A model generated the notes under the pieces. That model ran no database searches, was not told where the DNA came from, and saw only the letters and a program-made list of their open reading frames with translations. Source: an uncultured Propionivibrio sp. (GTDB lineage: Bacteria > Pseudomonadota > Gammaproteobacteria > Burkholderiales > Rhodocyclaceae). From it: 10,078 bases of DNA. The position numbers were made by a program, and so were the translations under genes. Below are positions 1-8,370 of the stretch, piece by piece (the first letter of the stretch is position 1; the number at the start of each line of letters is the position of its first letter). The stretch lies in NCBI GenBank assembly GCA_937923255.1, contig CALAIL010000044.1, positions 1 to 10,078 of the forward strand, in the 5' to 3' direction.

Positions 1-45
1 ATAGACTGCCAAAAGTTCTCCTTTAAAACTGTCTCAACTCAGGGG

Positions 46-91
46 AAGGCTACGCCTTGCCTTGCCTTGCATTGCCGACCGTGAGGCAAGG
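46..91. repeat. Short CTTGC repeats with hairpin potential
   Basis: AAGGC (46-50) and GCCTT (54-58) form a perfect 5-bp stem around TAC. Three CTTGC pentamers follow at 56-70, with a variant ATTGC at 71-75. CCTTGCC at 60-66 can also pair with GGCAAGG at 85-91. No coding sequence is convincing here. A matching CCTTGC/GCAAGG hairpin precedes the second 40-bp repeat array near xerD (8225-8240), so this may be a conserved accessory part of the repeat module. That link is inference from two examples. Confidence 0.35.
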
Positions 92-160
92 GAGCATCAC
101 CGTTTGAATCGCCGCCGCCTGCCGCAAACCCACCACACCCCCGCCACTACGCCGCCCTGA

Positions 161-320
161 ACCCCGCGTAAAACGGGTGTTTCCGAAGACCCTGCCCGCC
201 AGCCCACTGTTTACGGGCGTTTTCAGCCTACCTCCCCGCTAGCCCAGTATTTACGCGGGTTTCCGGCCTGCCTGCCCGCAAACGCCCTATTGACGCGGGC
301 TTGCGGCCAACGCTCATTCC
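161..320. repeat. Tandem array of four diverged 40-bp palindromic units
   Basis: Four units start at 161, 201, 241 and 281, in exact 40-bp register. Each has a core of short GC arms (GCCC…GGGC or CCCG…CGGG) around a loop of about 7-11 nt containing GTAAA or its complement TTTAC, then a TTCCG/TTCAG-like block about 20 nt into the unit. Units B-D read as the reverse complement of unit A in the core (CTGTTTACG against GCGTAAAA), so orientation alternates as in REP/BIME elements. The tails of A-C also agree (CCTGCCCGCC, CCTCCCCGCT, CCTGCCCGCA). The same family recurs at 8251-8370. There are no unique spacers of CRISPR type and no ORF with coding character. The function is unknown; a REP-like element, transcription barrier or nucleoid-protein site are options. 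Confidence 0.75.
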
Positions 321-504
321 ACGCTTTGCGCCCGTTTCAGCGCGTGGTCGGTTTTCCGACGGGCGTTCGCTGCATGCGGAGAGGCGATCTTCTACCCGCG
401 CATCCACACGAGGGGCGTTTGACGCGCCGCCCAAGTCCGTGCGGTATCCGGTTTCAATATCAGCCATCGCAGTGCGCTTGAAGGCGCAGTCTGCGTCCGC
501 GCGG
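319..504. other. Non-coding GC-rich spacer with several small hairpins
   Basis: This stretch lies between the 40-bp array and the heptamer repeat. I see no credible gene in it. It has a run of simple stem-loops: CCACGC (319-324) with GCGTGG (342-347); GTCGG-TTTT-CCGAC at 347-360, a perfect 5-bp stem with a 4-nt loop; and GGCG (414-417) with CGCC (425-428), extended by GG/CC at 412-413 and 431-432. None is followed by a T-tract, so none is a standard intrinsic terminator. Open frames across the region do not look like proteins. Confidence 0.5.
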
Positions 505-567
505 CCATCCGCCATCCGCCATCCGCCATCCGCCATCTGCCTTCTGCCATCTGCCTTCTGCCTTCTA
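505..567. repeat. Nine-unit 7-bp tandem repeat (CCATCCG family)
   Basis: Nine consecutive heptamers run without interruption: CCATCCG four times, then CCATCTG, CCTTCTG, CCATCTG, CCTTCTG and CCTTCTA. The change from CCATCCG to CCTTCTG along the array suggests duplication followed by point mutation. It ends 22 bp upstream of a TATAAT box, so the repeat occupies the DNA just upstream of the probable leuS promoter. Translated on the minus strand it gives a low-complexity RRQKADGRRQMADG-like string, which explains an apparent ORF there that I do not accept as a gene. Such tracts can change copy number by slippage; that this one does is inference. Confidence 0.85.
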
Positions 568-589
568 CGATTCGGGCCGGCCGAGCGCG

Positions 590-595
590 TATAAT
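590..595 (+). promoter_or_regulatory. Probable leuS -10 box (TATAAT)
   Basis: A perfect consensus TATAAT lies 131 bp upstream of the leuS ATG, in otherwise GC-rich DNA. No good TTGACA-like -35 sits 16-18 bp upstream (the window there reads TACGATTC), and there is no TGn extended -10. The promoter would therefore be weak or factor-dependent. A start near 602 would give a leader of about 125 nt. Confidence 0.5.
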
Positions 596-613
596 TCACG
601 GGTTCGTTCAACC

Positions 614-670
614 ATGAGATTTCTGGCCTGCTTTCCGGCCTGTTTCTTGGGTTGTTTTCCGCCGTTTTAG
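614..670 (+). CDS. Possible 18-codon upstream ORF in the leuS leader
   Basis: ATG at 614 opens an 18-codon frame ending in TAG at 668-670, reading MRFLACFPACFLGCFPPF. It starts about 12 nt after the transcription start predicted from the TATAAT box and stops 56 nt before leuS. Three Cys codons are spaced exactly four codons apart because the DNA is an imperfect 12-bp tandem repeat. It has only two Leu codons, so it does not look like a classical leucine attenuator peptide. No Shine-Dalgarno precedes it. It may be a chance frame in a pyrimidine-rich leader; translation is unproven. Confidence 0.18.
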   Translation: MRFLACFPACFLGCFPPF

Positions 671-723
671 CGATTCCGGCGATTCCAGCAATTCCCGTCC
701 TTCCAGCCTTTTCAGCGATTTAA

Positions 724-3375
<2,652 letters not shown>

Positions 3376-3420
3376 CGCACTCTGGCCCATTTATCATCCA
3401 TGCTCCTGGAAGGATTGACC

Positions 3421-4023
3421 GTGCATTCCGTTTTTCCCGCCATCCCTCTTTTATTGCGCGTTCCCGCACGTTTTTTCCTCCCCGTGCTGGCGGCCGTATT
3501 GCTCGCCGCATGCGGTTTCCAGCTGCGCGGCGCCTATACGCTGCCCTACGAGAGCCTGTACGTCGCCGTCCCCGATTATTCGGTCATCGGCGCGGGACTC
3601 AAGCGCGCCATCCGCAACACCTCGACGCGCATCGCGGAATCGGCCGAGGACGCTCAGGCCAGCTTCCAGCCTGCCGGCGAGTCGCGTACATCAACCATCC
3701 TGGCGCTTTCCAGCGCAGGCCGCGTCCGCCAAAAACGGCTGGTTTATCTTTATAACTACCGCGTTGTCGATCGCAAGGGTCGTGATTTGGTGCTCCCCGT
3801 CAGCGTCGAACTGTTCCGCGACATCACCTACGCCGATTCCGACGTGCTGGCCAAGACACAGGAAGAAGAACTGCTCTGGCAGGATATGGAAAACGACCTC
3901 GTGCAACAGGTCATGCGCCGTCTGTCAATGACCCGGCCGGACTGGCCGGAAGACCATGCCGACGGCCGCGCCGGCGATACGAACGGCATCGATCAAGCTC
4001 GTGCCGCCGGAAATAGCGGATAA
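3421..4023 (+). CDS. lptE: LPS-assembly lipoprotein LptE
   Basis: LptE (formerly RlpB) is an outer-membrane lipoprotein that plugs the LptD barrel and helps insert lipopolysaccharide into the outer leaflet. From GTG at 3421 the product is 200 residues. It has a hydrophobic signal peptide (LPVLAAVLLAAC) ending in a lipobox with lipidated Cys31, followed by GFQLRGAYTLP, the typical start of mature LptE. I chose GTG 3421 because GGAAGGA at 3408-3414 lies 6 nt upstream. An in-frame ATG at 3400 would add seven residues but would put that ribosome site inside the gene. The C-terminal 25 or so residues are rich in Asp, Gly and Ala and look disordered. It sits between leuS and holA, with a 6-bp gap to holA. 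This order is familiar in betaproteobacteria and supports the call, since the family is weakly conserved in sequence. Confidence 0.93.
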   Translation: MHSVFPAIPLLLRVPARFFLPVLAAVLLAACGFQLRGAYTLPYESLYVAVPDYSVIGAGLKRAIRNTSTRIAESAEDAQASFQPAGESRTSTILALSSAGRVRQKRLVYLYNYRVVDRKGRDLVLPVSVELFRDITYADSDVLAKTQEEELLWQDMENDLVQQVMRRLSMTRPDWPEDHADGRAGDTNGIDQARAAGNSG

Positions 4024-4029
4024 GCTGCG

Positions 4030-5034
4030 ATGCAGTTACGCGGCGAGCAATTGACGGAGTATCTCAAACGAGAGTTGCAGCCCGTTTACGTCGTTTATGG
4101 CGATGAGCCTTTACTCGTCATCGAAGCCACTGATACCATCCGCACCGCCGCGCGGCGTCAAGGCTTCGACGAACGCGAAGTATTGACGGCAATGGCCGGT
4201 TTCGACTGGAGCGAACTGCAACGCGCCGCGGGGAATCTTTCCCTGTTTGGCGGCCGGACGCTGGTCGATCTGCGCATTCCGACGGGCAAACCCGGACGCG
4301 AAGGCGCCGCCGCACTCCAGCGTTACTGCGCCCGGCCCAGCCCCGATACGCTCCTGCTGGTAACGCTGCCGGGCCTTGACTGGACGGAAGAGAAGGCAGC
4401 CTGGCTCAGAACGCTTGCCGATGCCGGCGCCGCCGTAAAACTGACACCGCCCGGCCTGACTGAGCTGCCGGGATGGATTGCCCGGCGGCTGCAACAACAG
4501 GGGCAAAGTGCAGCACGCGATGGTCTGCGCTTTATCACCGAGCACGTCGAGGGCAATCTGCTGGCCGCCCATCAGGAAATCCTCAAGCTTGCCCTGCTCT
4601 ATCCCCCCGGCGCACTTTCTCTGGCACAAATCCACGAAGCCGTGCTCAATGTTGCCCGTTATGATCTTGATGCGCTGCGCGAAGCGCTGCTCGCCGGTAA
4701 CGCGGCGCGCCTGACGCGCACGCTGGATGGTCTGCGTCAGGAAGGAGAAGCGCCGCCGCTGGTACTCTGGGCAATGACCGAGGAAATTCGGGCGCTGGCG
4801 CAGGTCAGTCGCGGGCTCCAGAATAGGCGTCCGTTGGAAACGCTGCTCAAGGAAGCGCGTATTTGGGGGGCGCGTCAGACTTTGTTTCGCAAGGCGCTGC
4901 AACGCCTCGAAGCAGGGGTGGCAGATACGCTGCTGGCGGAAGCGGCGCGAATCGACGGTTTGATCAAGGGCATCGGCGCCGGCGATCCGTGGGACGAATT
5001 CCTACGCCTCGGACTACCGCTCTGCGCAACCTAA
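4030..5034 (+). CDS. holA: DNA polymerase III delta subunit
   Basis: HolA is the delta subunit of the replicative clamp loader. It opens the beta sliding clamp so that it can be placed on primed DNA. The 334-residue product is close to the length of the E. coli protein. The N-terminal PVYVVYGDEPLLVIEATDTIR (about 18-38) and the following RQGFDER match the opening strand and helix of the family. SLFGGRTLVDLR (71-82) and EGNLLAAHQEILKL (174-187) are further family landmarks, and the C-terminal helical collar domain is present (about 210-330). As expected for delta, there is no Walker A motif. The gene starts 6 bp after lptE and ends the leuS–lptE–holA run. The ribosome site is poor, suggesting translational coupling to lptE. 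No T-rich terminator follows in the 41-bp gap before the convergent small gene. Confidence 0.95.
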   Translation: MQLRGEQLTEYLKRELQPVYVVYGDEPLLVIEATDTIRTAARRQGFDEREVLTAMAGFDWSELQRAAGNLSLFGGRTLVDLRIPTGKPGREGAAALQRYCARPSPDTLLLVTLPGLDWTEEKAAWLRTLADAGAAVKLTPPGLTELPGWIARRLQQQGQSAARDGLRFITEHVEGNLLAAHQEILKLALLYPPGALSLAQIHEAVLNVARYDLDALREALLAGNAARLTRTLDGLRQEGEAPPLVLWAMTEEIRALAQVSRGLQNRRPLETLLKEARIWGARQTLFRKALQRLEAGVADTLLAEAARIDGLIKGIGAGDPWDEFLRLGLPLCAT

Positions 5035-5075
5035 GCCAAATCGATGGCAACGCCAGGGCGCCAACCAACTGCCGT

Positions 5076-5327
5076 TCACTGGGCGTCGTTGTCACTGCCC
5101 TGCGTCGGGTCGGCATCTGGCGCCAGATGCTCCCACAAACAATTGTGCTCGCCCGTGCCCTCATTGTTTAATCCCCGGCGGCACGCGCATTTAACCAGGC
5201 ATTCGCCTTCCGCACATTCATCAATGACGACGAGGCGCAATTCAGGATCCACCTTGCGCAGGCCATCCCAATAGCTGCATGTCGCACAGATTTTAAGCTC
5301 AGCCGGAATAATTAATTTTTCAGCCAT
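5076..5327 (-). CDS. Small cysteine-rich protein of unknown function
   Basis: I do not recognise this family with certainty. The product is 83 residues, acidic, and predicted soluble, with no signal peptide or membrane segment. Seven cysteines lie at 14, 17, 38, 43, 47, 49 and 63. The pattern CxxCxYWDG near the N-terminus, then CxxxxCxxxCxC, then HNC suggests a bound metal such as zinc, or an iron-sulfur cluster; this is inference from spacing. The C-terminal 15 residues are Asp-rich and probably flexible. The ATG at 5325-5327 is the only reasonable start, but its ribosome site is weak: GGGGAG lies about 25 nt upstream, and a nearer ATG is out of frame. It is convergent with holA, divergent from proA, and breaks up the usual neighbourhood of those genes. 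The ordered cysteine pattern argues for a real gene. Confidence 0.65.
   Translation of the reverse strand: MAEKLIIPAELKICATCSYWDGLRKVDPELRLVVIDECAEGECLVKCACRRGLNNEGTGEHNCLWEHLAPDADPTQGSDNDAQ
5113..5130. repeat. Perfect 18-bp palindrome near the end of the small gene
   Basis: GCATCTGGCGCCAGATGC is a perfect inverted repeat within the last codons of the cysteine-rich gene (encoding part of EHLAPDADP), about 80 bp beyond the holA stop. No T-tract follows on either strand, so it is not a standard intrinsic terminator. It could still pause or stabilise transcripts of the two convergent genes; this is inference. Confidence 0.4.
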
Positions 5328-5355
5328 GGTTTTTCATGAGGACTTATTTTCTCCC

Positions 5356-5368
5356 CTACTCGGAGTAG
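5356..5368. promoter_or_regulatory. 13-bp palindrome, candidate operator or weak terminator
   Basis: CTACTCGGAGTAG has 6-bp arms around a single central G and lies about 30 bp upstream of the cysteine-rich gene. On the plus strand it is followed by TATTTTTTCTATT, so it could also fold as a 5-bp stem with a 3-nt loop and a T-tract, a weak terminator for transcripts entering from the left. On the minus strand it sits where an operator for the small gene would be expected. It does not match a regulator site I can name. Confidence 0.4.
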
Positions 5369-5515
5369 TATTTTTTCTATTGGTTCCATGAATTTTGCAA
5401 AGCGTCCGCTATATCAGCCCGGTGCTAAAAAACAGTCGTCATACCGCGCGGCTTCGCTATTCGCTCTGCCCGATTTCGGATCGATGCCTTATGAAAAAAT
5501 TCATTTCACCGACGA

Positions 5516-5521
5516 TATAAT
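5516..5521 (+). promoter_or_regulatory. Probable proA -10 box (TATAAT)
   Basis: A perfect TATAAT lies 36 bp upstream of the chosen proA ATG, within an AT-rich island (about 5488-5560) in GC-rich surroundings. There is no good -35 at 17 bp (GAAAAA). A start near 5528 would leave AGGAAAA (5541-5547) in the leader as the ribosome site. It would also leave the TTG at 5537 only about 9 nt into the mRNA, which argues for a later start codon. Confidence 0.5.
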
Positions 5522-5557
5522 CAAACCATAGAAAAATTGCAGGAAAAAGTGAAAAAC

Positions 5558-6826
5558 ATGGACATCGAGAAAAATATTGAAGGCTACGTGCGCCACCTTG
5601 GACAACAGGCGCGCAGGGCGGCACGCCAGATGGCAAATACCGATAGCAACACCAAAAATCAGGCACTGCGCCACATCGCCGACAATATCCGCAGCCAGGC
5701 ACTGGCCATTCTCGAAGCCAACCGCCGTGATTTGGCGGCCGCCACGGCAAATGGGCTAGCGCCTGCCATGATCGATCGGCTGACGATGACCGAAAAAAGC
5801 ATTCAGCAAATGGCAACAGGCATCGACCAGATTGCCGAGCTGGCCGACCCGATTGGAGAAATCCAGGAACTTCGCCGCCGACCGAGCGGCATTCAGGTCG
5901 GTCGCATGCGCGTACCGCTGGGCGTCGTCGGCATCATTTACGAGGCGCGCCCCAATGTGACCGCCGACGCTGCCGCCTTATGCATGAAAACCGGCAATGC
6001 CGCCATTCTGCGCGGGGGGTCGGAAGCCATCGACAGTAACCGCACCCTTGCCGGATTGATTGCGAAAGGCCTGGCAGCGGCAGGCCTGCCGGCGACGGCC
6101 ATCCAGCTCGTCGAAACGACTGACCGCGCTGCGGTCGGACATTTGATCACAATGCGCGAATACATTGATGTCATCGTACCGCGTGGCGGCAAAGGCCTGA
6201 TTACGCGCCTGCTCAACGAAGCGCGCATACCGATGATCCAGCATCTGGACGGCAATTGCCATGTGTATCTCGACGACGAGGCCGATGCCGCCATGGCCGT
6301 CAAGATCGTCGAAAACGCCAAAACGCAGCGTTACGGGACCTGCAATACGGCAGAATCCCTGCTCGTCGCGCGCTCACGCGCCGCGGATCTGCTCCCGGCC
6401 GTCGCGGCGATGCTGCTTGACAACGGCGTCGAGATTCGCGGCTGCGCAGAGACACGGGCGATTGTCAAGGAAGCGCTGCCGGCCAGCGAAGAGGACTACG
6501 CCACGGAGTTTCTGGCCCCCATCATCGCAGTCAAAGTCGTAGCCGGCCTGGACGAGGCCATCGAGCACATCAACCGTTATAGCTCGCACCATACTGAAAG
6601 CATCGTGACCGGAAACTATGACAAAGCGCTGCGTTTTTTACGCGAAGTCGACTCTTCTTCGGTCATGGTCAATGCCTCAACGCGCTTCGCCGATGGTTTT
6701 GAATACGGATTGGGCGCAGAAATCGGCATTTCGACGGATAAGATCCATGCGCGCGGCCCCGTCGGCCTGGAAGGATTGACCAGCCAGAAATGGATCGTGC
6801 TTGGCACCGGCCAGATTCGCAGCTAG
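5558..6826 (+). CDS. proA: Gamma-glutamyl phosphate reductase
   Basis: ProA reduces gamma-glutamyl phosphate to glutamate-5-semialdehyde with NADPH, the second step of proline synthesis, after glutamate 5-kinase (ProB, not in this window). From ATG 5558 the product is 422 residues, normal for the family (E. coli has 417). Landmarks are the nucleotide-binding stretch [15 protein letters not shown] (120-134), LRGGSEA (151-157), VPRGGKGL (207-214) and the catalytic cysteine C262 in [31 protein letters not shown] near the C-terminus is also diagnostic. In-frame TTG 5537 and GTG 5549 are alternative starts. I prefer ATG 5558 because it follows the TATAAT and AGGAAAA sites sensibly and fits the family N-terminus, though the 13-nt ribosome-site spacing is long. 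ogt follows after 16 bp, so the genes are probably co-transcribed. Confidence 0.97.
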   Translation: MDIEKNIEGYVRHLGQQARRAARQMANTDSNTKNQALRHIADNIRSQALAILEANRRDLAAATANGLAPAMIDRLTMTEKSIQQMATGIDQIAELADPIGEIQELRRRPSGIQVGRMRVPLGVVGIIYEARPNVTADAAALCMKTGNAAILRGGSEAIDSNRTLAGLIAKGLAAAGLPATAIQLVETTDRAAVGHLITMREYIDVIVPRGGKGLITRLLNEARIPMIQHLDGNCHVYLDDEADAAMAVKIVENAKTQRYGTCNTAESLLVARSRAADLLPAVAAMLLDNGVEIRGCAETRAIVKEALPASEEDYATEFLAPIIAVKVVAGLDEAIEHINRYSSHHTESIVTGNYDKALRFLREVDSSSVMVNASTRFADGFEYGLGAEIGISTDKIHARGPVGLEGLTSQKWIVLGTGQIRS

Positions 6827-6842
6827 GCAAAGCACAAGCCAG

Positions 6843-7325
6843 ATGGACTATCAAGCTGTTATCGCCGCACCGAGCTTTTGCATAGGCGTCCGCTGTAACG
6901 AAAGCGAAATGCTGGGCGTACATTATCTTGCCCCCTGCCCGGAAATCGCGCCGCAAAATGCACTGGCGACAGAGGCAGTCCGACAGTTGTACGCGTATTT
7001 GGCCGATCCGGATTTTGTGTTCAACCTGCCACTACACCCTTCCGGCACGCATTTTCAGCGCCGCGTCTGGCAAGAAATCGCCAGAATCCCTTGCCATCAG
7101 ACCCGTTCCTACGGCGAACTGGCCAAAATATTGCGCAGCGCGCCACGCGCCGTCGGGCAAGCATGCGGCGCCAATCCTTTTCCGCTTATCGTGCCTTGCC
7201 ACCGGGTTATTGCTGCCAATGGCGGTCTTGGCGGCTTTGCCCGTCAGAATGGCGGTTTTCTGCTTGACATCAAACACTGGCTACTAACTCATGAAGGCTT
7301 CCGCCTCGCTCTCGCCGTATCCTGA
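6843..7325 (+). CDS. ogt: Methylated-DNA–protein-cysteine methyltransferase
   Basis: This is a suicide DNA repair protein that moves alkyl groups from O6-alkylguanine (and O4-alkylthymine) to its own cysteine. From ATG 6843 the product is 160 residues. The active site is IVPCHRVIAANGGLGGF with acceptor C119. The DNA-binding helix region SYGELAKILRSAPRAVGQACGANP (89-112) precedes it, with R102 at the arginine-finger position. FQRRVWQEIARIPCHQTRSYGE is also typical. The N-terminal domain is short and diverged, and I do not see the zinc site of E. coli Ada. An in-frame ATG at 6801 would overlap proA and add 14 residues unlike the family, so I rejected it. No strong ribosome site is visible, so coupling to proA is likely. 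Its 3' end overlaps xerD by 35 bp in another frame. Confidence 0.92.
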   Translation: MDYQAVIAAPSFCIGVRCNESEMLGVHYLAPCPEIAPQNALATEAVRQLYAYLADPDFVFNLPLHPSGTHFQRRVWQEIARIPCHQTRSYGELAKILRSAPRAVGQACGANPFPLIVPCHRVIAANGGLGGFARQNGGFLLDIKHWLLTHEGFRLALAVS

Positions 7326-8220
7326 AGATCTCGCGGTTATCGACGATTTTTGCGATGCACTCTGGCTCAGCGACGGCCTGGCAAAAAACTCACTCGCCAG
7401 CTATCGTAGCGACCTGATTCTCTATGCGGACTGGCTGAAGCATAACGGTTATTACGCCGGTGTGCTCGAACAGGCTGGGGAAACAACACTGATCAGCTTT
7501 ATCGCCCAGATTGCAGCCTCTCATAAGGCATCCTCCCAGGCCCGCATGATGGCAACATTGCGACGCTTTTACCGACATCTGTTAAGCAGCGGGCGAATTA
7601 CCGAGGATCCGACGCTGAAGTTAGCCGCACCTGCCAAAATTTCACGCCTACCGAAACTGATCTCCGAAAAGCAGGTGGAACTTTTGCTCGCTGCGCCTCC
7701 TGCCGATACGCCACTCGGGCAACGAGACCGAGCAATGCTCGAAACACTCTATGCAACCGGCCTGCGTGTTTCCGAACTCGTAGCGCTTAAATTGCATGAG
7801 ATTAGCCTGAATGACGGGGTTGTGCGTATCTTCGGGAAGGGAAGCAGAGAGCGGCTGGCGCCGCTCGGCGAAAAGGCCATCGACCAGATCGACGATTATC
7901 TCGCTGAAGCGCGTCAGCATTTGCTAGGAGAACGGCAAAGCGATGATCTATTTGTCACGGCGCGTGGTAGCGCCATGACGCGCCAGGCTTTTTGGCAACT
8001 CATCAAGCGCTACGCGGTTATAGCAAGCATTGATGCAAAAAAACTTTCGCCGCATGTCTTGCGCCATGCATTTGCAACCCACCTGCTCAACCACGGCGCC
8101 GATCTGCGCGCCGTACAGCTACTGCTGGGACATGCCGATATTTCAACTACGCAGATTTACACGCACGTTGCCCGCGAACGTCTGAAAACCCTGCACAGCC
8201 AGCACCACCCGCGCGGTTAA
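7291..8220 (+). CDS. xerD: Site-specific tyrosine recombinase XerD
   Basis: XerD acts with XerC at the dif site, under FtsK control, to resolve chromosome dimers before cell division. The 309-residue product carries the full tyrosine recombinase set: R159, K183, H255, R258, H281 and nucleophile Y290. The residues match the spacing of E. coli XerD with an 11-residue N-terminal offset. The N-terminal SAM-like core-binding domain spans about 15-105 and the catalytic domain about 120-305. The sequences KLSPHVLRHAFATHLLNHGA and LLLGHADISTTQIYTHV, and the C-terminal LHSQHHPRG, point to XerD rather than XerC or a phage integrase. ATG 7291 lies within the end of ogt, with no clear ribosome site, consistent with translational coupling. 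It ends the proA–ogt–xerD run; a hairpin begins 5 bp after its stop. No dif-like site was found. Confidence 0.97.
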   Translation: MKASASLSPYPEDLAVIDDFCDALWLSDGLAKNSLASYRSDLILYADWLKHNGYYAGVLEQAGETTLISFIAQIAASHKASSQARMMATLRRFYRHLLSSGRITEDPTLKLAAPAKISRLPKLISEKQVELLLAAPPADTPLGQRDRAMLETLYATGLRVSELVALKLHEISLNDGVVRIFGKGSRERLAPLGEKAIDQIDDYLAEARQHLLGERQSDDLFVTARGSAMTRQAFWQLIKRYAVIASIDAKKLSPHVLRHAFATHLLNHGADLRAVQLLLGHADISTTQIYTHVARERLKTLHSQHHPRG

Positions 8221-8224
8221 TTCA

Positions 8225-8240
8225 CCTTGCCCCGGCAAGG
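8225..8240 (+). terminator. Hairpin after xerD, lacking a T-tract
   Basis: CCTTGC-CCCG-GCAAGG forms a perfect 6-bp GC-rich stem with a 4-nt loop just 5 bp after the xerD stop, where a terminator would be expected. No run of T follows on either strand, so it may only protect the mRNA end or act with Rho. It also directly precedes the second 40-bp repeat array, as a related CCTTGCC/GGCAAGG pair precedes the first. Confidence 0.4.
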
Positions 8241-8250
8241 GCATCGCTGG

Positions 8251-8370
8251 AGCCCGCGTAAACAGGGCGTTTCCGGGCAGATGCACCTGAAACCCGCGTG
8301 GATAAAGGGGTTCCGGACACCCCCTTCTGAGATGCCCTGTTTATAAAGGTTTCAGGGCGCCTCTCTGGAA
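8251..8370. repeat. Second array: three 40-bp palindromic units
   Basis: Units start at 8251, 8291 and 8331, again in exact 40-bp register. The first core reads AGCCCGCGTAAACAGGGCGT followed by TTCCGGG, closely matching unit A of the left array. Unit one has GCCC (8252-8255) paired with GGGC (8265-8268) around a 9-nt loop. Unit two has AACCC (8291-8295) paired with GGGTT (8308-8312). Unit three has CTGAGA (8327-8332) paired with TTTCAG (8350-8355, one G·T pair) and its core is in the opposite orientation (CTGTTTATAAA). The array lies between the convergent xerD and fur genes, so it may separate their transcripts. It is not coding and has no unique spacers. Confidence 0.75.

Noticed and set aside
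161..320. Possible CRISPR array, because of regular spacing
   Set aside because: The conserved parts are diverged and partly inverted, the tails between them are also similar in three units, and no cas gene is present.
290..594. Overlapping plus-strand open frames in the leuS upstream region
   Set aside because: They run through the repeats, have no protein-like character, and are explained by high GC content lowering stop-codon frequency.
228..611. 127-codon minus-strand open frame
   Set aside because: It is the translation of the heptamer repeat and GC-rich hairpins, is low-complexity, and has no ribosome site or recognisable domain.
5491..5504. Arginine-repressor (ARG) box upstream of proA: TGAA-AAAA-TTCA
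   Set aside because: The half-sites are separated by 4 bp where the ARG box needs 6 (TGAAT-N4-ATTCA), so spacing is wrong by two bases.
5491..5520. Nine-codon leader ORF (MKKFISPTI) before proA
   Set aside because: It overlaps the predicted -10 box, so it would lie upstream of the transcription start, and it contains no proline-codon run suggesting attenuation.
5457..5816. 119-codon minus-strand open frame across the proA start
   Set aside because: It is antisense to the proA promoter and N-terminus, with no ribosome site or domain; proA is unambiguous.
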